Under the pieces are notes generated by a model. It saw only the letters and a list, made by a program, of their open reading frames with translations, searched no databases and had not been told where the DNA came from. Shown piece after piece: positions 1 through 9,157 of a stretch of 64,000 bases of DNA (its first letter is position 1; each line of letters starts with the position of its first letter). The DNA is taken from positions 2,166,842-2,230,841 of the forward strand of contig CP096135.1 in the NCBI GenBank assembly GCA_023213195.1, written 5' to 3'. The stretch is from Sphingobacteriales bacterium JAD_PAG50586_3. Lineage in GTDB: Bacteria; Bacteroidota; Bacteroidia; CAMBQF01. The position numbers were made by a program, and so were the translations under genes.

Positions 1-1968
1 CAAAAAAGCCAGCAGGGTGGGGGCAGCCCATCTATACGCGGGTTTGAAGCCAGCCGTGTGTTAGCGGTTGTTGATGGGGTGCGCCTTAACAATGCCATAT
101 TTCGTGCGGGCCACTTGCAAAACGTATTGCGTATAGACAATACCATGCTTGATAAGGTGGAGCTTGTTTTTGGCCCCGGCTCTGTAGTATACGGGTCTGA
201 TGCCTTAGGCGGCGTTATGCACTTTTACACAAAAGACCCTTTACTGGCTACCGATGGTAAACCTGTGGTTAAAGGCGGGGCTTTTGTTCGTTACTCTACA
301 GCCAATAATGAAATGACCGGCCATGCCGATGTTAGCATAGGGCTTAAAAAGTGGGGCTTTATCACCGGCTTTACCTACTCTAAGTTTGGCGATTTACGCC
401 AAGGGGCGCAGGGCTACGACTCGCTTACATCGGTTTGGAAACGTAATGTATATGCCGACAGGATTAACGGGGTTGATACCGTAATGCAAAACAGCGACCC
501 TAACCTGCAAGTGGGTACGGGCTACTCGCAATACGATATCATTCAAAAGGTAATCTTCTGCCCTAATAATAACTTCCAGCATACGCTAAACTTCCAGTTC
601 TCTAACACATCAAACGTGCCGCGCTACGACAGGCTTACCGAGCTTAATGGCAGCGGCGTTCCGCGTAGTAGTGAGTGGTATTACGGCCCTGAGCAACGCA
701 TGCTGTTGGCCTATAAGTTTGATATTTTTAAGGCCAACAAAGCTTATGATAATGGCCGCGTTGTATTGGCTTTTCAGGATATAAAAGAGAGCCGCCACAA
801 CCGCAATTTTGGCGCGCCCAACCGCACCGACCGTAACGAGGAGGTTAAGGTATACTCCTTAAACCTGGATTACCAAAAGCAACTGGGCAGCAGTAACGAG
901 CTGCGCTACGGGGCCGAGGGTACATTTAACAATGTACAATCTACCGCCAGGCGGGTAAACGTAAACACCGGGGCCGAGAGCGCCCAAAGCACCCGATACC
1001 CCGATGGTGGCAGCCGGTTTTTTACCGCTGCAGTGTATGCTACGCACACCTGGGAAATAAGCAGAAAGCTGATACTTAACGATGGGCTGCGGTTGAGCTA
1101 CGTAGGCCTAAGGTCTAAGTTTACAGATACTACGTTTTTCCCCTTTCCGTTTACAGAGGTTAGTCAGAATAACACCGCCCTTAGTGGCAATTTAGGGTTG
1201 GTTTATATGCCCGGTGCAGGCTTTCGCATAGTGGGGTTAGGCTCTACCGGTTTCCGGTCGCCCAATGTTGACGATTTGGCCAAGATATTTGATTCGGCAC
1301 CCGGCACTGTTATATTGCCCAACCCCGATTTAAAGCCTGAATCAACTGTAAATGCAGAGTTAACCATATCTAAAACCTTTAACAAAAAGTTTACTTTAGA
1401 AGCTAACGGTTATTATACCTAGGTGCGCAATCAACTATCAGTAAACCCTTCTACATTCAATGGGCAAGACTCTATTGTATACGATGGTACACTTAGTGCC
1501 GTCCGTACTATTCAGAACAATAACAAAGCCTATATATACGGCGGTTACCTTGGCGTGCGTGGCGATATTACCAGCTACCTTGCTGTGTCAGGTTCTATAA
1601 ACTATACCTACGGCCGTGTAAAAGGCGATAGCGTAGATGTTCCTTTAGACCATATTGCCCCACTGTTTGGCAGGGTAGGTGTTATGCTAAACCTGAAAAA
1701 GTTTCAGGCAGAGGCCTATACCTTGTTTAACGGTAAAAAGAAACTGGAAGACTATAGCAACAGTGGCGAGGATAACCTGCAATATGCCACCGTTGATGGT
1801 ATGCCTGCATGGTACACCCTTAACCTGCGCGCTGCTTACCAGTTTAATAAATATGTGCAGCTACAGGTTGCGTTAGAAAATATACTAGACCGCAACTACC
1901 GTGTGTTTGCATCGGGCATAAGCTCAGCAGGCCGCAACCTAATGGTTACCCTGCGCGGTAATTTTTAA
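1..1968 (+). CDS. TonB-dependent receptor, 5'-truncated by window edge, interrupted by one in-frame TAG
   Basis: Outer-membrane transporter that would import a chelated nutrient using TonB energy; substrate unknown. The frame is open from base 1 and begins inside the plug domain (GGGSPSIRGFEASR, then VDGVRLNN and GPGSVVYGSDALGGV, the usual plug motifs), followed by a beta-barrel with alternating aromatic residues and the family motif LPNPDLKPES. It ends in a strand finishing with phenylalanine (MVTLRGNF), the normal barrel terminus. A TAG at 1420-1422 stops the frame after NGYYT, and the same frame continues for 181 codons in the barrel. In related receptors this position is commonly YYTW, so a TGG to TAG change would explain it. 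It may be a real nonsense mutation or a base error. A terminator-like hairpin follows the gene. Confidence 0.85.
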
Positions 1969-1989
1969 GCATCGATTATATAATACGTT

Positions 1990-2022
1990 AATCCCCTTGG
2001 TTTTACTAAGGGGGATTTTTTG
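1990..2022 (+). terminator. Rho-independent terminator after TonB receptor
   Basis: ATCCCCTT and AAGGGGGAT arms around a short loop, followed by a run of six T and more T-rich sequence. It lies 20 bases after the receptor stop codon. Confidence 0.7.
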
Positions 2023-2102
2023 TTTTTGTACCCTTACAGCGTGTAGCTAATACACTCGTTTTCGCGGTTCGACCCCCTCCTGCCTTACTACGTTTCGGCT
2101 TT

Positions 2103-2160
2103 CCTCCCCCTACAAGTAGGGGAGGTGTCGATCACGCCAAAGGCGTGATCGACGGTGGGG
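2103..2160. repeat. Paired-hairpin intergenic repeat, copy A
   Basis: First hairpin 2103-2125 (CCTCCCC...GGGGAGG with inner TAC/GTA), second hairpin 2127-2153 with a perfect 12-bp stem (GTCGATCACGCC, loop AAA, GGCGTGATCGAC), then a G-run. The same architecture with a different second stem recurs at 2217-2255, 2390-2428, 2977-3015, 21823-21854, 56627-56654 and 56839-56865. Confidence 0.75.
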
Positions 2161-2194
2161 GTACGGAACCCTACAGCCCGTAGCTAATACTCAA

Positions 2195-2342
2195 TTTTCG
2201 CACCTGTTTTAAAGGTCCCTCTCATTGAGAGGGTGGATGTCGCCAAACGGCGACAGACGGGAGAGGGGATTTTTAGCGTGTCGCACCCGGGGGTGGTTAC
2301 AATTTATCATTTTTCGTTTATCATTTTTCATTACCTCAAACC
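2195..2342. repeat. 148-bp direct repeat, first copy (contains paired-hairpin element B)
   Basis: Nearly identical to 2368-2515, 173 bases downstream. It contains hairpin 2217-2233 (CCCTCTC/GAGAGGG) and hairpin 2238-2255 (TGTCGCC, loop AAAC, GGCGACA), then GGGAGAGGGGATTTTT and an AT-rich tail. The two copies are joined by a TACAGCGTGTAGCTCG linker. Confidence 0.85.
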
Positions 2343-2367
2343 TTACAGCGTGTAGCTCGACAACTCG

Positions 2368-2515
2368 TTTTCGCACCTGTTTTAAAGGTCCCTCTCATTG
2401 AGAGGGTGGATGTCGCCAAACGGCGACAGACGGGAGAGGGGATTTTTAGCGTGTCGCACCCCGGGGTGGTTACAATTTATCATTTTTCGTTTATCATTTT
2501 TCATTACCTCAAACC
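2368..2515. repeat. 148-bp direct repeat, second copy (contains paired-hairpin element C)
   Basis: Second copy of 2195-2342, differing mainly by one C/G in the CACCCGGGG stretch. The sequence after it differs from that after copy one. Where copy one has TACAGCGTGTAGCTCG, copy two carries an extra palindrome (CCAAAGG GATG CCTTTGG, about 2529-2546) before the same TAGCTCGACAACTCG. The palindrome-containing form recurs at 56770-56802. Confidence 0.85.
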
Positions 2516-2595
2516 CTTACAGCATGTCCCAAAGGGATGCCTTTGGCATAGCTCGACAACTCGTTTTCGTAGTTCTTATTAATCCTTGTCTCAAA

Positions 2596-2767
2596 AAGTG
2601 CGGTGGGTAGTCCACGCGCAGTGCGAACCTGAATGTAGTTGAGCATTTGGCTGTGCGCAAGGTTGCGGGCGAGACGAAATGAGGTTGGTGCTTGGCCTGC
2701 CCCGTACTTGATACGGGGTGGTGTCTTTTTTGATTACTTTTTGGACAAGCAAAAAATAATGAAGAAT
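2596..2767. repeat. Dispersed element with conserved ends and variable middle, copy 1
   Basis: Shares its left end (AAGTGCGGTGGGTAGTCCAC) and its right end (GGTGTCTTTTTT... then TTACTTTTTG gacaag CAAAAA hairpin ...GAAGAAT) with 22590-22736, while the interior differs completely. This copy includes the hairpin CCCCGTA cttga TACGGGG at about 2700-2718. No transposase is present, so it is a non-coding, MITE-like or REP-like element at most. Confidence 0.7.
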
Positions 2768-2976
2768 AACACCTTTAGGCAACCCGCTTTCACGAATCGC
2801 CTGTCGGTGACAATCTTATCATAACCGTTTACCAACTGACCAATGATGTTAAGCCTGAGCCTAACTGGTTTCAATCACTGTTTAAGCTTGTCCTCTTGCT
2901 AAACCGTTTATCTTAAATATCTATCTAAACCATTAATATGAAATCGTAATAAGCATTGTAGGTACTATTAAAAGTT

Positions 2977-3022
2977 CCCCCTTTTTAAAGGGGTGTTTAG
3001 TGCAAAGCACTAAACGGGGGAT
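2977..3022. repeat. Paired-hairpin intergenic repeat, copy D
   Basis: First hairpin 2977-2993 (CCCC..TTT tt AAA GGGG), second hairpin 2995-3015 (GTTTAGTGC, loop AAA, GCACTAAAC), then GGGGGATTTTT. Same layout as copies A-C with an unrelated second stem. Confidence 0.75.
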
Positions 3023-3087
3023 TTTTAACCCTCGAAAAACTTCCCTTTAAGGGGAGGGATTTAGGAGGGCTGCGCCGCGCGGCTGTT

Positions 3088-3115
3088 CGTCATCCCGAAC
3101 TTGTTTCGGGATCTC
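3088..3115. repeat. Short palindromic intergenic repeat (ATCCCGAA...TTCGGGAT)
   Basis: ATCCCGAA, loop of about 4 bases, TTCGGGAT. It belongs to the same general class of short palindromes as ATTCCCGC/GCGGGAAT at 15881-15900. The remaining unassigned sequence of 1969-3404 holds no credible gene. Confidence 0.6.
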
Positions 3116-3347
3116 CTAATTAACCATTAGGAAAGGTACTATCAATCTGTAATTGCAATTACGGGTACAAAGATACAACACCGAAATATCAAAAGTCAAG
3201 CATTTTATAAAATATGTTAATAATTATTTTAATGGATATGCTAAATATTACTAATCAGTCAAATCCTAAAATATGTGGTTCAGATAGATAATCATGCTAA
3301 TCTTCAAATCCTTAAATCTTGTTTAAAGACAATATGCCACAAAAACA

Positions 3348-3382
3348 AAACACCCCCTGACGTTTTAAGTCAGGGGTGTTTT
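3348..3382 (-). terminator. Rho-independent terminator of the collagen-like gene
   Basis: Perfect 12-13 bp stem (AACACCCCCTGAC / GTCAGGGGTGTT) with A-rich DNA on its left, giving a U-run on the minus-strand transcript, directly after the stop codon at 3405. Confidence 0.85.
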
Positions 3383-3404
3383 TAAATGGTATTAAACGCA
3401 ATTC

Positions 3405-6400
3405 CTAGTGCATGCCACCTTGGTCAAATAATTTAATCCAAAGGGTTTCACCGTCTTTAAGAACGGGCACAAATTGGTGCGAAGCATTGTTATCTTCATA
3501 CTGTAAATAATCGTAACCACCATAAATGTACTTTTCGGTGTAGGTGCGGCTATGGCCGGCATCTTTAATACGGGTATACATTTGGGTATTAGCTGCTACA
3601 TTGTATGAAATAGTATAAACTGCACCATAAACTGGGTTGGTAGGCAGGTTAATATCAACTTCGCCAAAGTAGTTTAAATCGCTGCCTAACTCTAGAATAA
3701 AGAACCTGCTAGAAGTGCTTATATCATCAAGGTTCACAGTAGTAGAAGAAATGGTACCAAATGCAGGGCTGCTGTAGTCTGCAGAAGCACCCGGCATAGG
3801 GTTTTGCCAAGTCGCAAAACCATCTGCATCAGAGGTAAGTACTTTACCTGCACCTTGGTTGCCTGTTACAAAACGAAGTGAACCATCAACTTGTAAGCTT
3901 GCTTGTGGATCCCAACTGTTGATACCAACATTGCCGTTATGACCAAGAATAGAACCACCGTCTAGGCCTAATTTAATGCGTCCGTATGATGGGTCTTGCT
4001 GACCAATAATACCAAGGGTATTGCCTTCGCTTACATCCCAAAGGTCAACATCATCGCTTAAACGTATTTGGGGAGAGTTGTTACCACCTTCAATTTGTAA
4101 CCTTACTTGTGGGTCGTTTACTCCAATGCCAACATAGTCATTTTCGTAGTATATTTTGTTGCCATTGGTACCCCATTGGCTGCTACCTGATGATGGGTCG
4201 GCCCAGTATGCAAAACCATCAGCATTAGAGGTTAATACCCTTCCGGCACCTTGTGTGCCATCGTTAATGCGAATGTTGCCATTGATATCTAGTTTAGCTT
4301 GTGCATCGCCTGCATACATGCCAATGCCAACATTGCCAGAGATAACTCCCATATTGTCATATACTTCCAAACCGCTTGTATTCATATAATTTGCACCTAT
4401 AAACGATGTAGAGATATAATTTGAGTGCAACATATCTATATATCCATCCCAAACACCATGTATCATGTGTGCATTAATAAAGCCGGTATTAAGGTTTGAT
4501 GTATTCAAGCCACCCCATTCATCAGCAGTAATGTATGGGTTTTCAACCCAGTTGCTACCATCCCAACGTAAGGTGTTGTTAGCAGAAGTACCGGCAGCTA
4601 ATACAGGTATTTGAACAGAGTTTCCACCTGAGATAGAAAGGGTAGTGCCTGAGAAAGAAAGTTCTTGATCATCAGTAGCAGGGTCGCCTTGAGGACCTTG
4701 AGGGCCTTCAACACCTTGTGGACCCATAGGGCCTACAGCACCGTCTAAACCATCGTTACCGGCAGGGCCTTGAGCACCCACTTCGCCTTGAGGACCTTGA
4801 GGACCTTCAACACCTTGTGGACCCATAGGACCAACAGCACCGTCTAAACCATCAACACCGGCAGGGCCTTGAGCACCCACCTCGCCTTGAGGACCTTGTT
4901 CGCCTTGTGGACCAACTTCGCCTTGTATACCTTGTGGGCCTTGCACTGCAGCAGCGTCAGACCATGTGGCTAAACCATTAGCATCAGATACTAATATTTT
5001 ACCTGCTCCTTCAGAGCCATCGGTAATTTTTACTGAGCCTATAACGTCTAGCTTAGCAGCAGGAGAAGTAGTTCCCATACCAACATTACCTTCAATATTA
5101 ACAGCAATGGCTGATGAGCCGGTAGTTTGAACACCGTCTACTATACCACCACCAATAACCTCGAAAGTACCTTGTGGGTTTTGGGTATTAATACCTACTT
5201 TAGTACCATCGTTATAAATAAAAGAGCTGTTACGCACCCACTCTGTACCATTCCAATAAGGGCTGTTACCTGCATCGTGGCCGGGCTGTAGTAAGCCGGG
5301 TTCGCCTTGTGGGCCTTGTGCACCATCGGCACCTGCAGGGCCTTGTACGGCAACAGCATCAGACCATGTAGCTAAACCATTAGCATCAGACACTAATATT
5401 TTACCTGCTCCTTCAGAGCCATCGGTAATTTTTACAGAACCAATAACGTCTAGCTTAGCAGCAGGAGATGTAGTTCCCATACCAACATTGCCTTCAATAT
5501 TAACAGCAATGGCTGATGAGCCGGTAGTTTGAACACCGTCTACAATACCACCACCAATAACCTCGAAAGTACCTTGTGGGTTTTGGGTATTGATACCTAT
5601 GCGTGTACCATCATTATATAAGTAAGAGCTGTTACGTACCCATTCTGTACCATTCCAATAAGGGCTGTTACCATTTTCATTACCTGTATTGTATAAAACC
5701 GGGTTCGCCTTGTGGGCCGGCAACACCTTGTTCGCCTTGTGGGCCAACAGCGCCATCGGCACCGGCAACGCCTTGTGGTCCCATAGGTCCAACAGCACCA
5801 TCGGCACCAGCTACACCTTGTGGGCCTTGTGGGCCGGCAACACCATCAACACCGGCAGGGCCTTGCGGACCCATTGGGCCTGCTAAACCATCAACACCGG
5901 CTATGCCTTGTAAACCTTGTGGGCCTTGCTCGCCTTGCGGACCCATTGGGCCAACCGCGCCATCAACACCGGCTACACCTTGTAAACCTTGTGGTCCCAT
6001 TTCGCCTTGCGGACCCATAGGGCCAACCGCGCCATCAACACCGGCTATACCTTGTAAACCTTGAGGTCCCATTTCGCCTTGCGGACCCATAGGGCCAACT
6101 GCGCCATCAGCACCGGCTATACCTTGTAAACCTTGTGGGCCTGCTACGCCTTGCTCGCCTTGTGGACCTTGAGGACCCATTTCGCCTTGCAAGCCCATAG
6201 GGCCTTGTTGGCCAGGTAACCCTTGTAAGCCCATAGAGCCTGGAGCACCTTGTTCGCCTTGTGGGCCGGCAACGCCTTGCTCACCTTGTGGGCCTTGCGG
6301 ACCCATTGGGCCTGCTGCACCATCAACACCGGCAACGCCTTGTAAGCCTTGTGGTCCTTGCTCGCCTTGCGGACCCATTGGGCCAACTGCGCCATCAACA

Positions 6401-7152
6401 CCGGCAATACCTTGCGGGCCTTGTGGTCCGGCAACACCATCAGCACCTGCAGGGCCTTGTGGACCCATTGGGCCTTCAACACCTTGCGGGCCTTGCGCAC
6501 CGGCAACACCATCGGCACCTTGCGGGCCTTGCGGGCCTGCAATACCATTAGCACCTGCCGGGCCTTGTGGGCCTGTTAAACCTTGCAAACCTTGTGGGCC
6601 TGCAGGGCCTTGGGCACCTTGTATACCTTGCGGGCCTTGTGGGCCGTTTGCTCCGTTAATACCATTTAAACCTGCAGGGCCTGTTGGGCCTTGTGGGCCC
6701 GGCGTACCGCTGCCTTTTACCTTACCTGCGTAAAATGCGTAAGGCACACTATATAGTTGCATAATGCCAATAGGGGTAAAACCACCATTGCCAAGATCCA
6801 TTTCTATTTGAATAAATTGGTTAGAAACATCCCAGGGGATAGAGTATAAGTCGGTGTGTAAACCGCCTGCATACTGGCCCTGTCCTATTACTAAGTTAAA
6901 TAAACCAAACTGGTTGGTCTTCACATCGTAATGTATCTCCCTATACTGTGGGGTATTTACGGTTGTGTCTGATAATACGTTTACACGTACATTAAAGGTT
7001 TGGTTAGCAAGTACAGATCCACTTGCGTTGCGGGCTACTGCCTGGTAATTAAAGCCATTTGGCGGTATTTGCTGTGCCTTTGCGGTAAAAGATACCATAA
7101 GGGCAAACGCTGCAACCGAAATGTACTTAATCATCTTGTCACGTTTTTTCAT
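3405..7152 (-). CDS. Collagen-like repeat surface protein with tail-fibre-like C-terminal region (one frameshift)
   Basis: About 1,250 residues once joined. I chose the start [10 protein letters not shown] at 7152 because it opens a clean signal peptide ending VSFTAKAQQ. Next comes an N-terminal domain common in Bacteroidota exported proteins ([13 protein letters not shown], then [10 protein letters not shown]), about 330 residues of Gly-X-Y collagen-like triplets rich in GPQGPQG, and two near-identical modules (DNA repeats 4949-5270 and 5351-5672) containing [14 protein letters not shown] and [17 protein letters not shown] second G-X-Y block and further GIG...AKLDI modules typical of phage-tail-like fibres follow, then a beta-rich C-terminus. 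The two halves are in different frames: upstream reads GPQGEPG then FIQYR stop, downstream resumes at [10 protein letters not shown]. Removing one A from the AAAA run at 5695-5698 restores the frame. Probably an exported trimeric fibre or adhesin; no enzyme motif seen. Confidence 0.85.
4949..5672 (-). repeat. Tandem ~320-bp coding duplication inside the collagen-like gene
   Basis: Bases 4949-5270 and 5351-5672 are almost identical, offset 402 bases, and encode the same module ([12 protein letters not shown]... back to ...[14 protein letters not shown]). The two are separated by a short G-X-Y stretch. Differences are mostly synonymous, so the duplication is recent or homogenised. Confidence 0.85.
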
Positions 7153-7365
7153 TTTTTTTGTGTGGTTGGTTTCAGGGGCTAAATTCATACACATAAAGTG
7201 TTGCATAAAACCTAAAGCTTGCTTACATTTACTCATGTAAGAAAGTGTCTGCATATCAGATACTAAAAAATATAAGTAGTTGATAATCAGGTGTTGATTT
7301 ATTTCCGGCGAAAAGAGATGTAGGGTAGGGAATGCTACTTATTTTTAAAACCCCATTTATAAAAC

Positions 7366-8316
7366 ATGAAAAATTTACTTTTAACCTTATTGATTCTGAC
7401 AGGCATAACAGCAGTTAGTGCCCAGGAGCCACTTTACAAGTTGCGCGGACACTCCGATTTAATAACCGGTGTTGCTTTTGCCGATGATTCTAAAACACTG
7501 GCATCTGCCGGGTCTTGGGAAAACAAGGTTTACCTGTGGAATGCCGCTGGCGCTGCAAAAATTAAGAGTATAGACTTAGCCGGCCAGTGCATGAGTGTGG
7601 CTTTTTTAAGCAAAAGCAAACTGATAGTAGGTGCAGGAAACAATGTATATATTGTAGATACGGATAAAGCAATAGTTATAAAAACCATGGAGGGGCATAC
7701 AGAAACCGCATGGTATGTAACGGTTAACAAAGCCAAAACGCTTATAGCATCGGGCGGATGGGATAACAACTGCATTTTATGGGATGTGAAGAAAGGAAAG
7801 AAGAAGCAAATACTTAAAGGCCATACGAGCTATATTAACCGTGTTTCTTTTTCGCCCGATGGGTTACAGGTAGCTACGGCATCTGAAGACAAAACGGTTA
7901 AAATATGGAATGTGAAAAAGGGCGACCTGATTAGGACCATTGCCGACCATGCCGGTGCAGCCAGCGAAGTAGCCTACAGCCCCGATGGTAAATACCTTTT
8001 AACAGGAGGCGATGATAATGCCACCTTTGTATACAACACAACCAACTTTGAGCGTGTGGCTACCCTACCCGAGCAAAAAGATAAAGTGCGCGCAATAGCC
8101 TTTTCTGCCAATGGCACTATGGTTGCTATAGGTGCAGGCTCTGAGGCTAAAGAAGTAAACGTTTACAGTGTTGGCAACTGGTCTCGCATTATTAAACTAA
8201 CCGGCCCCGATAGTTTTGTAAATAACCTTGCCTTCTCTGCCGACGGTAAATACCTTGCCGGTGCCAGCTCTGATAAGAATGTATATATATGGGATGCTAC
8301 TAAATTTTCTAAATAG
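7366..8316 (+). CDS. Exported WD40-repeat beta-propeller protein
   Basis: 316 residues with a signal peptide (MKNLLLTLLILTG...VSAQ). Seven WD40 repeats can be counted, each ending in a W/Y-x-W/V-D/N type dipeptide (VYLWNA, VYIVDT, CILWDV, VKIWNV, TFVYNT, VNVYSV, VYIWDA), and the repeats GHTETAWYV, GHTSYINRVSFSPDG and SPDGKYLLTGGDD are typical. Seven repeats make one complete propeller and account for essentially the whole mature protein. It probably acts as a periplasmic or exported protein-interaction scaffold; partner unknown. The gene stands alone, and I could not identify a good promoter in the 200 bases upstream. Confidence 0.9.
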   Translation: MKNLLLTLLILTGITAVSAQEPLYKLRGHSDLITGVAFADDSKTLASAGSWENKVYLWNAAGAAKIKSIDLAGQCMSVAFLSKSKLIVGAGNNVYIVDTDKAIVIKTMEGHTETAWYVTVNKAKTLIASGGWDNNCILWDVKKGKKKQILKGHTSYINRVSFSPDGLQVATASEDKTVKIWNVKKGDLIRTIADHAGAASEVAYSPDGKYLLTGGDDNATFVYNTTNFERVATLPEQKDKVRAIAFSANGTMVAIGAGSEAKEVNVYSVGNWSRIIKLTGPDSFVNNLAFSADGKYLAGASSDKNVYIWDATKFSK

Positions 8317-8410
8317 GGTATAGCTTATAGCGTATAGCGTATAGGGTTTAGCATGTAGAATAATAAGATGATATATTGTTTCTGACCCCTGACTCCTGAA
8401 TGCTGAACCC
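8317..8410. repeat. Low-complexity stretch with ~7-bp periodicity
   Basis: Starts with TATAGCT/TATAGCG units (TATAGCGTATAGCGTATAGGG) and ends with CTGACCCCTGACTCCTGAATGCTGAA. Both halves have a period of about 7, like the cleaner heptamer array at 21866-21947. Confidence 0.6.
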
Positions 8411-9085
8411 TTATACAAGACCTTCCCACACATGTGGATTAGTAACTGGGGCCGTAATTACTACGGCCTCTTTTGTTATAGGGTGAATAAAACGCAGCTC
8501 GCGGGCATGCAGGCAAATAGACCTGTCGGGTGTTCCGTGGTCCGACCGGTACTTCTTATCGCCCTTAATAGAACAACCAATTTTAGATAATTGCGCCCTA
8601 ATTTGGTGCGTACGGCCCGTTATGGGCTTAACCTCTAGCAGGCTATACTTATTGTTACTATTGATTACAGAGTAGCTTAAAATGGCTTCCTGGGTTTCGT
8701 GCCCCGGTTTATCAAAGGCAGTAGTAATATTTGTTTTTTGGCTGCGCTTTAAATAATGGGTAAGTGTAGCTTCGGGCTCGCGGGGCATGCCTTGTACCAG
8801 CGCCCAATAGGTTTTCTCTGTTTCCCGTTGCTTAAACTGCTCATTCATGCGGGCAAGGCCCTTGCTGGTTTTAGCAAAAAGCACCACTCCACTCACCGGC
8901 CTGTCTATACGGTGGATAAGACCTACAAACACATTGCCCGGTTTATTATAGGTGCGTTTAAGGTACTCCTTTAAGTGCTCCGTCATAGGTATATCGCCCG
9001 TAATATCGCCTTGGGTAATCTCGCCCGGTAGCTTGTTTATAGCTATCAGGTGGTTGTCTTCATATAATATAACAGGCTTGTACAT
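8411..9085 (-). CDS. RluA-family pseudouridine synthase
   Basis: 224 residues; isomerises uridine to pseudouridine in rRNA or tRNA. The catalytic motif HRIDRPVSG is seen with the nucleophilic aspartate at about residue 61, and the RluA-family motif ITGRTHQIRAQL lies near residues 157-168. There is no N-terminal S4 domain, so it is a short RluA/TruC-like member; which RNA site it modifies cannot be told. The gene is preceded on its strand by TAGCTTTG (9097-9090) only four bases before the ATG, so its mRNA may be leaderless. Confidence 0.9.
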   Translation of the reverse strand: MYKPVILYEDNHLIAINKLPGEITQGDITGDIPMTEHLKEYLKRTYNKPGNVFVGLIHRIDRPVSGVVLFAKTSKGLARMNEQFKQRETEKTYWALVQGMPREPEATLTHYLKRSQKTNITTAFDKPGHETQEAILSYSVINSNNKYSLLEVKPITGRTHQIRAQLSKIGCSIKGDKKYRSDHGTPDRSICLHARELRFIHPITKEAVVITAPVTNPHVWEGLV

Positions 9086-9089
9086 GCTG

Positions 9090-9097
9090 CAAAGCTA
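9090..9097 (-). promoter_or_regulatory. TAnnTTTG -7 element 4 nt before start of the pseudouridine synthase
   Basis: TAGCTTTG reads towards the gene on the minus strand, and the start codon is at 9085. It matches the Bacteroidota sigma-factor -7 consensus; I see no clear TTG -33 box. Confidence 0.5.
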
Positions 9098-9157
9098 CTA
9101 ATTAGAAATCCTAATGAAATAATATTGTTTAATAACTCAAACCTCAGCCCTCACAAC

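Noticed and set aside
2596..2767. Insertion sequence or transposon
   Set aside because: No transposase gene, no clear terminal inverted repeats joining the two ends, and no visible target-site duplication.
2398..2824. Small open frames within the intergenic repeats
   Set aside because: They lie across repeat elements, their peptides are unrelated to any domain, and the same peptides would recur in every repeat copy.
5603..6579. Long open reading frames on the plus strand and in other frames across the collagen-like gene
   Set aside because: They are by-products of the regular G-X-Y codon repeat (GGN CCN CAR), give low-complexity proteins rich in Ala, Pro, Leu or Cys, and have no start signals or homologous domains.
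3405..7152. Prophage tail-fibre gene
   Set aside because: Despite tail-fibre-like modules there are no other phage genes nearby, and the N-terminal exported domain and signal peptide fit a cellular surface protein.
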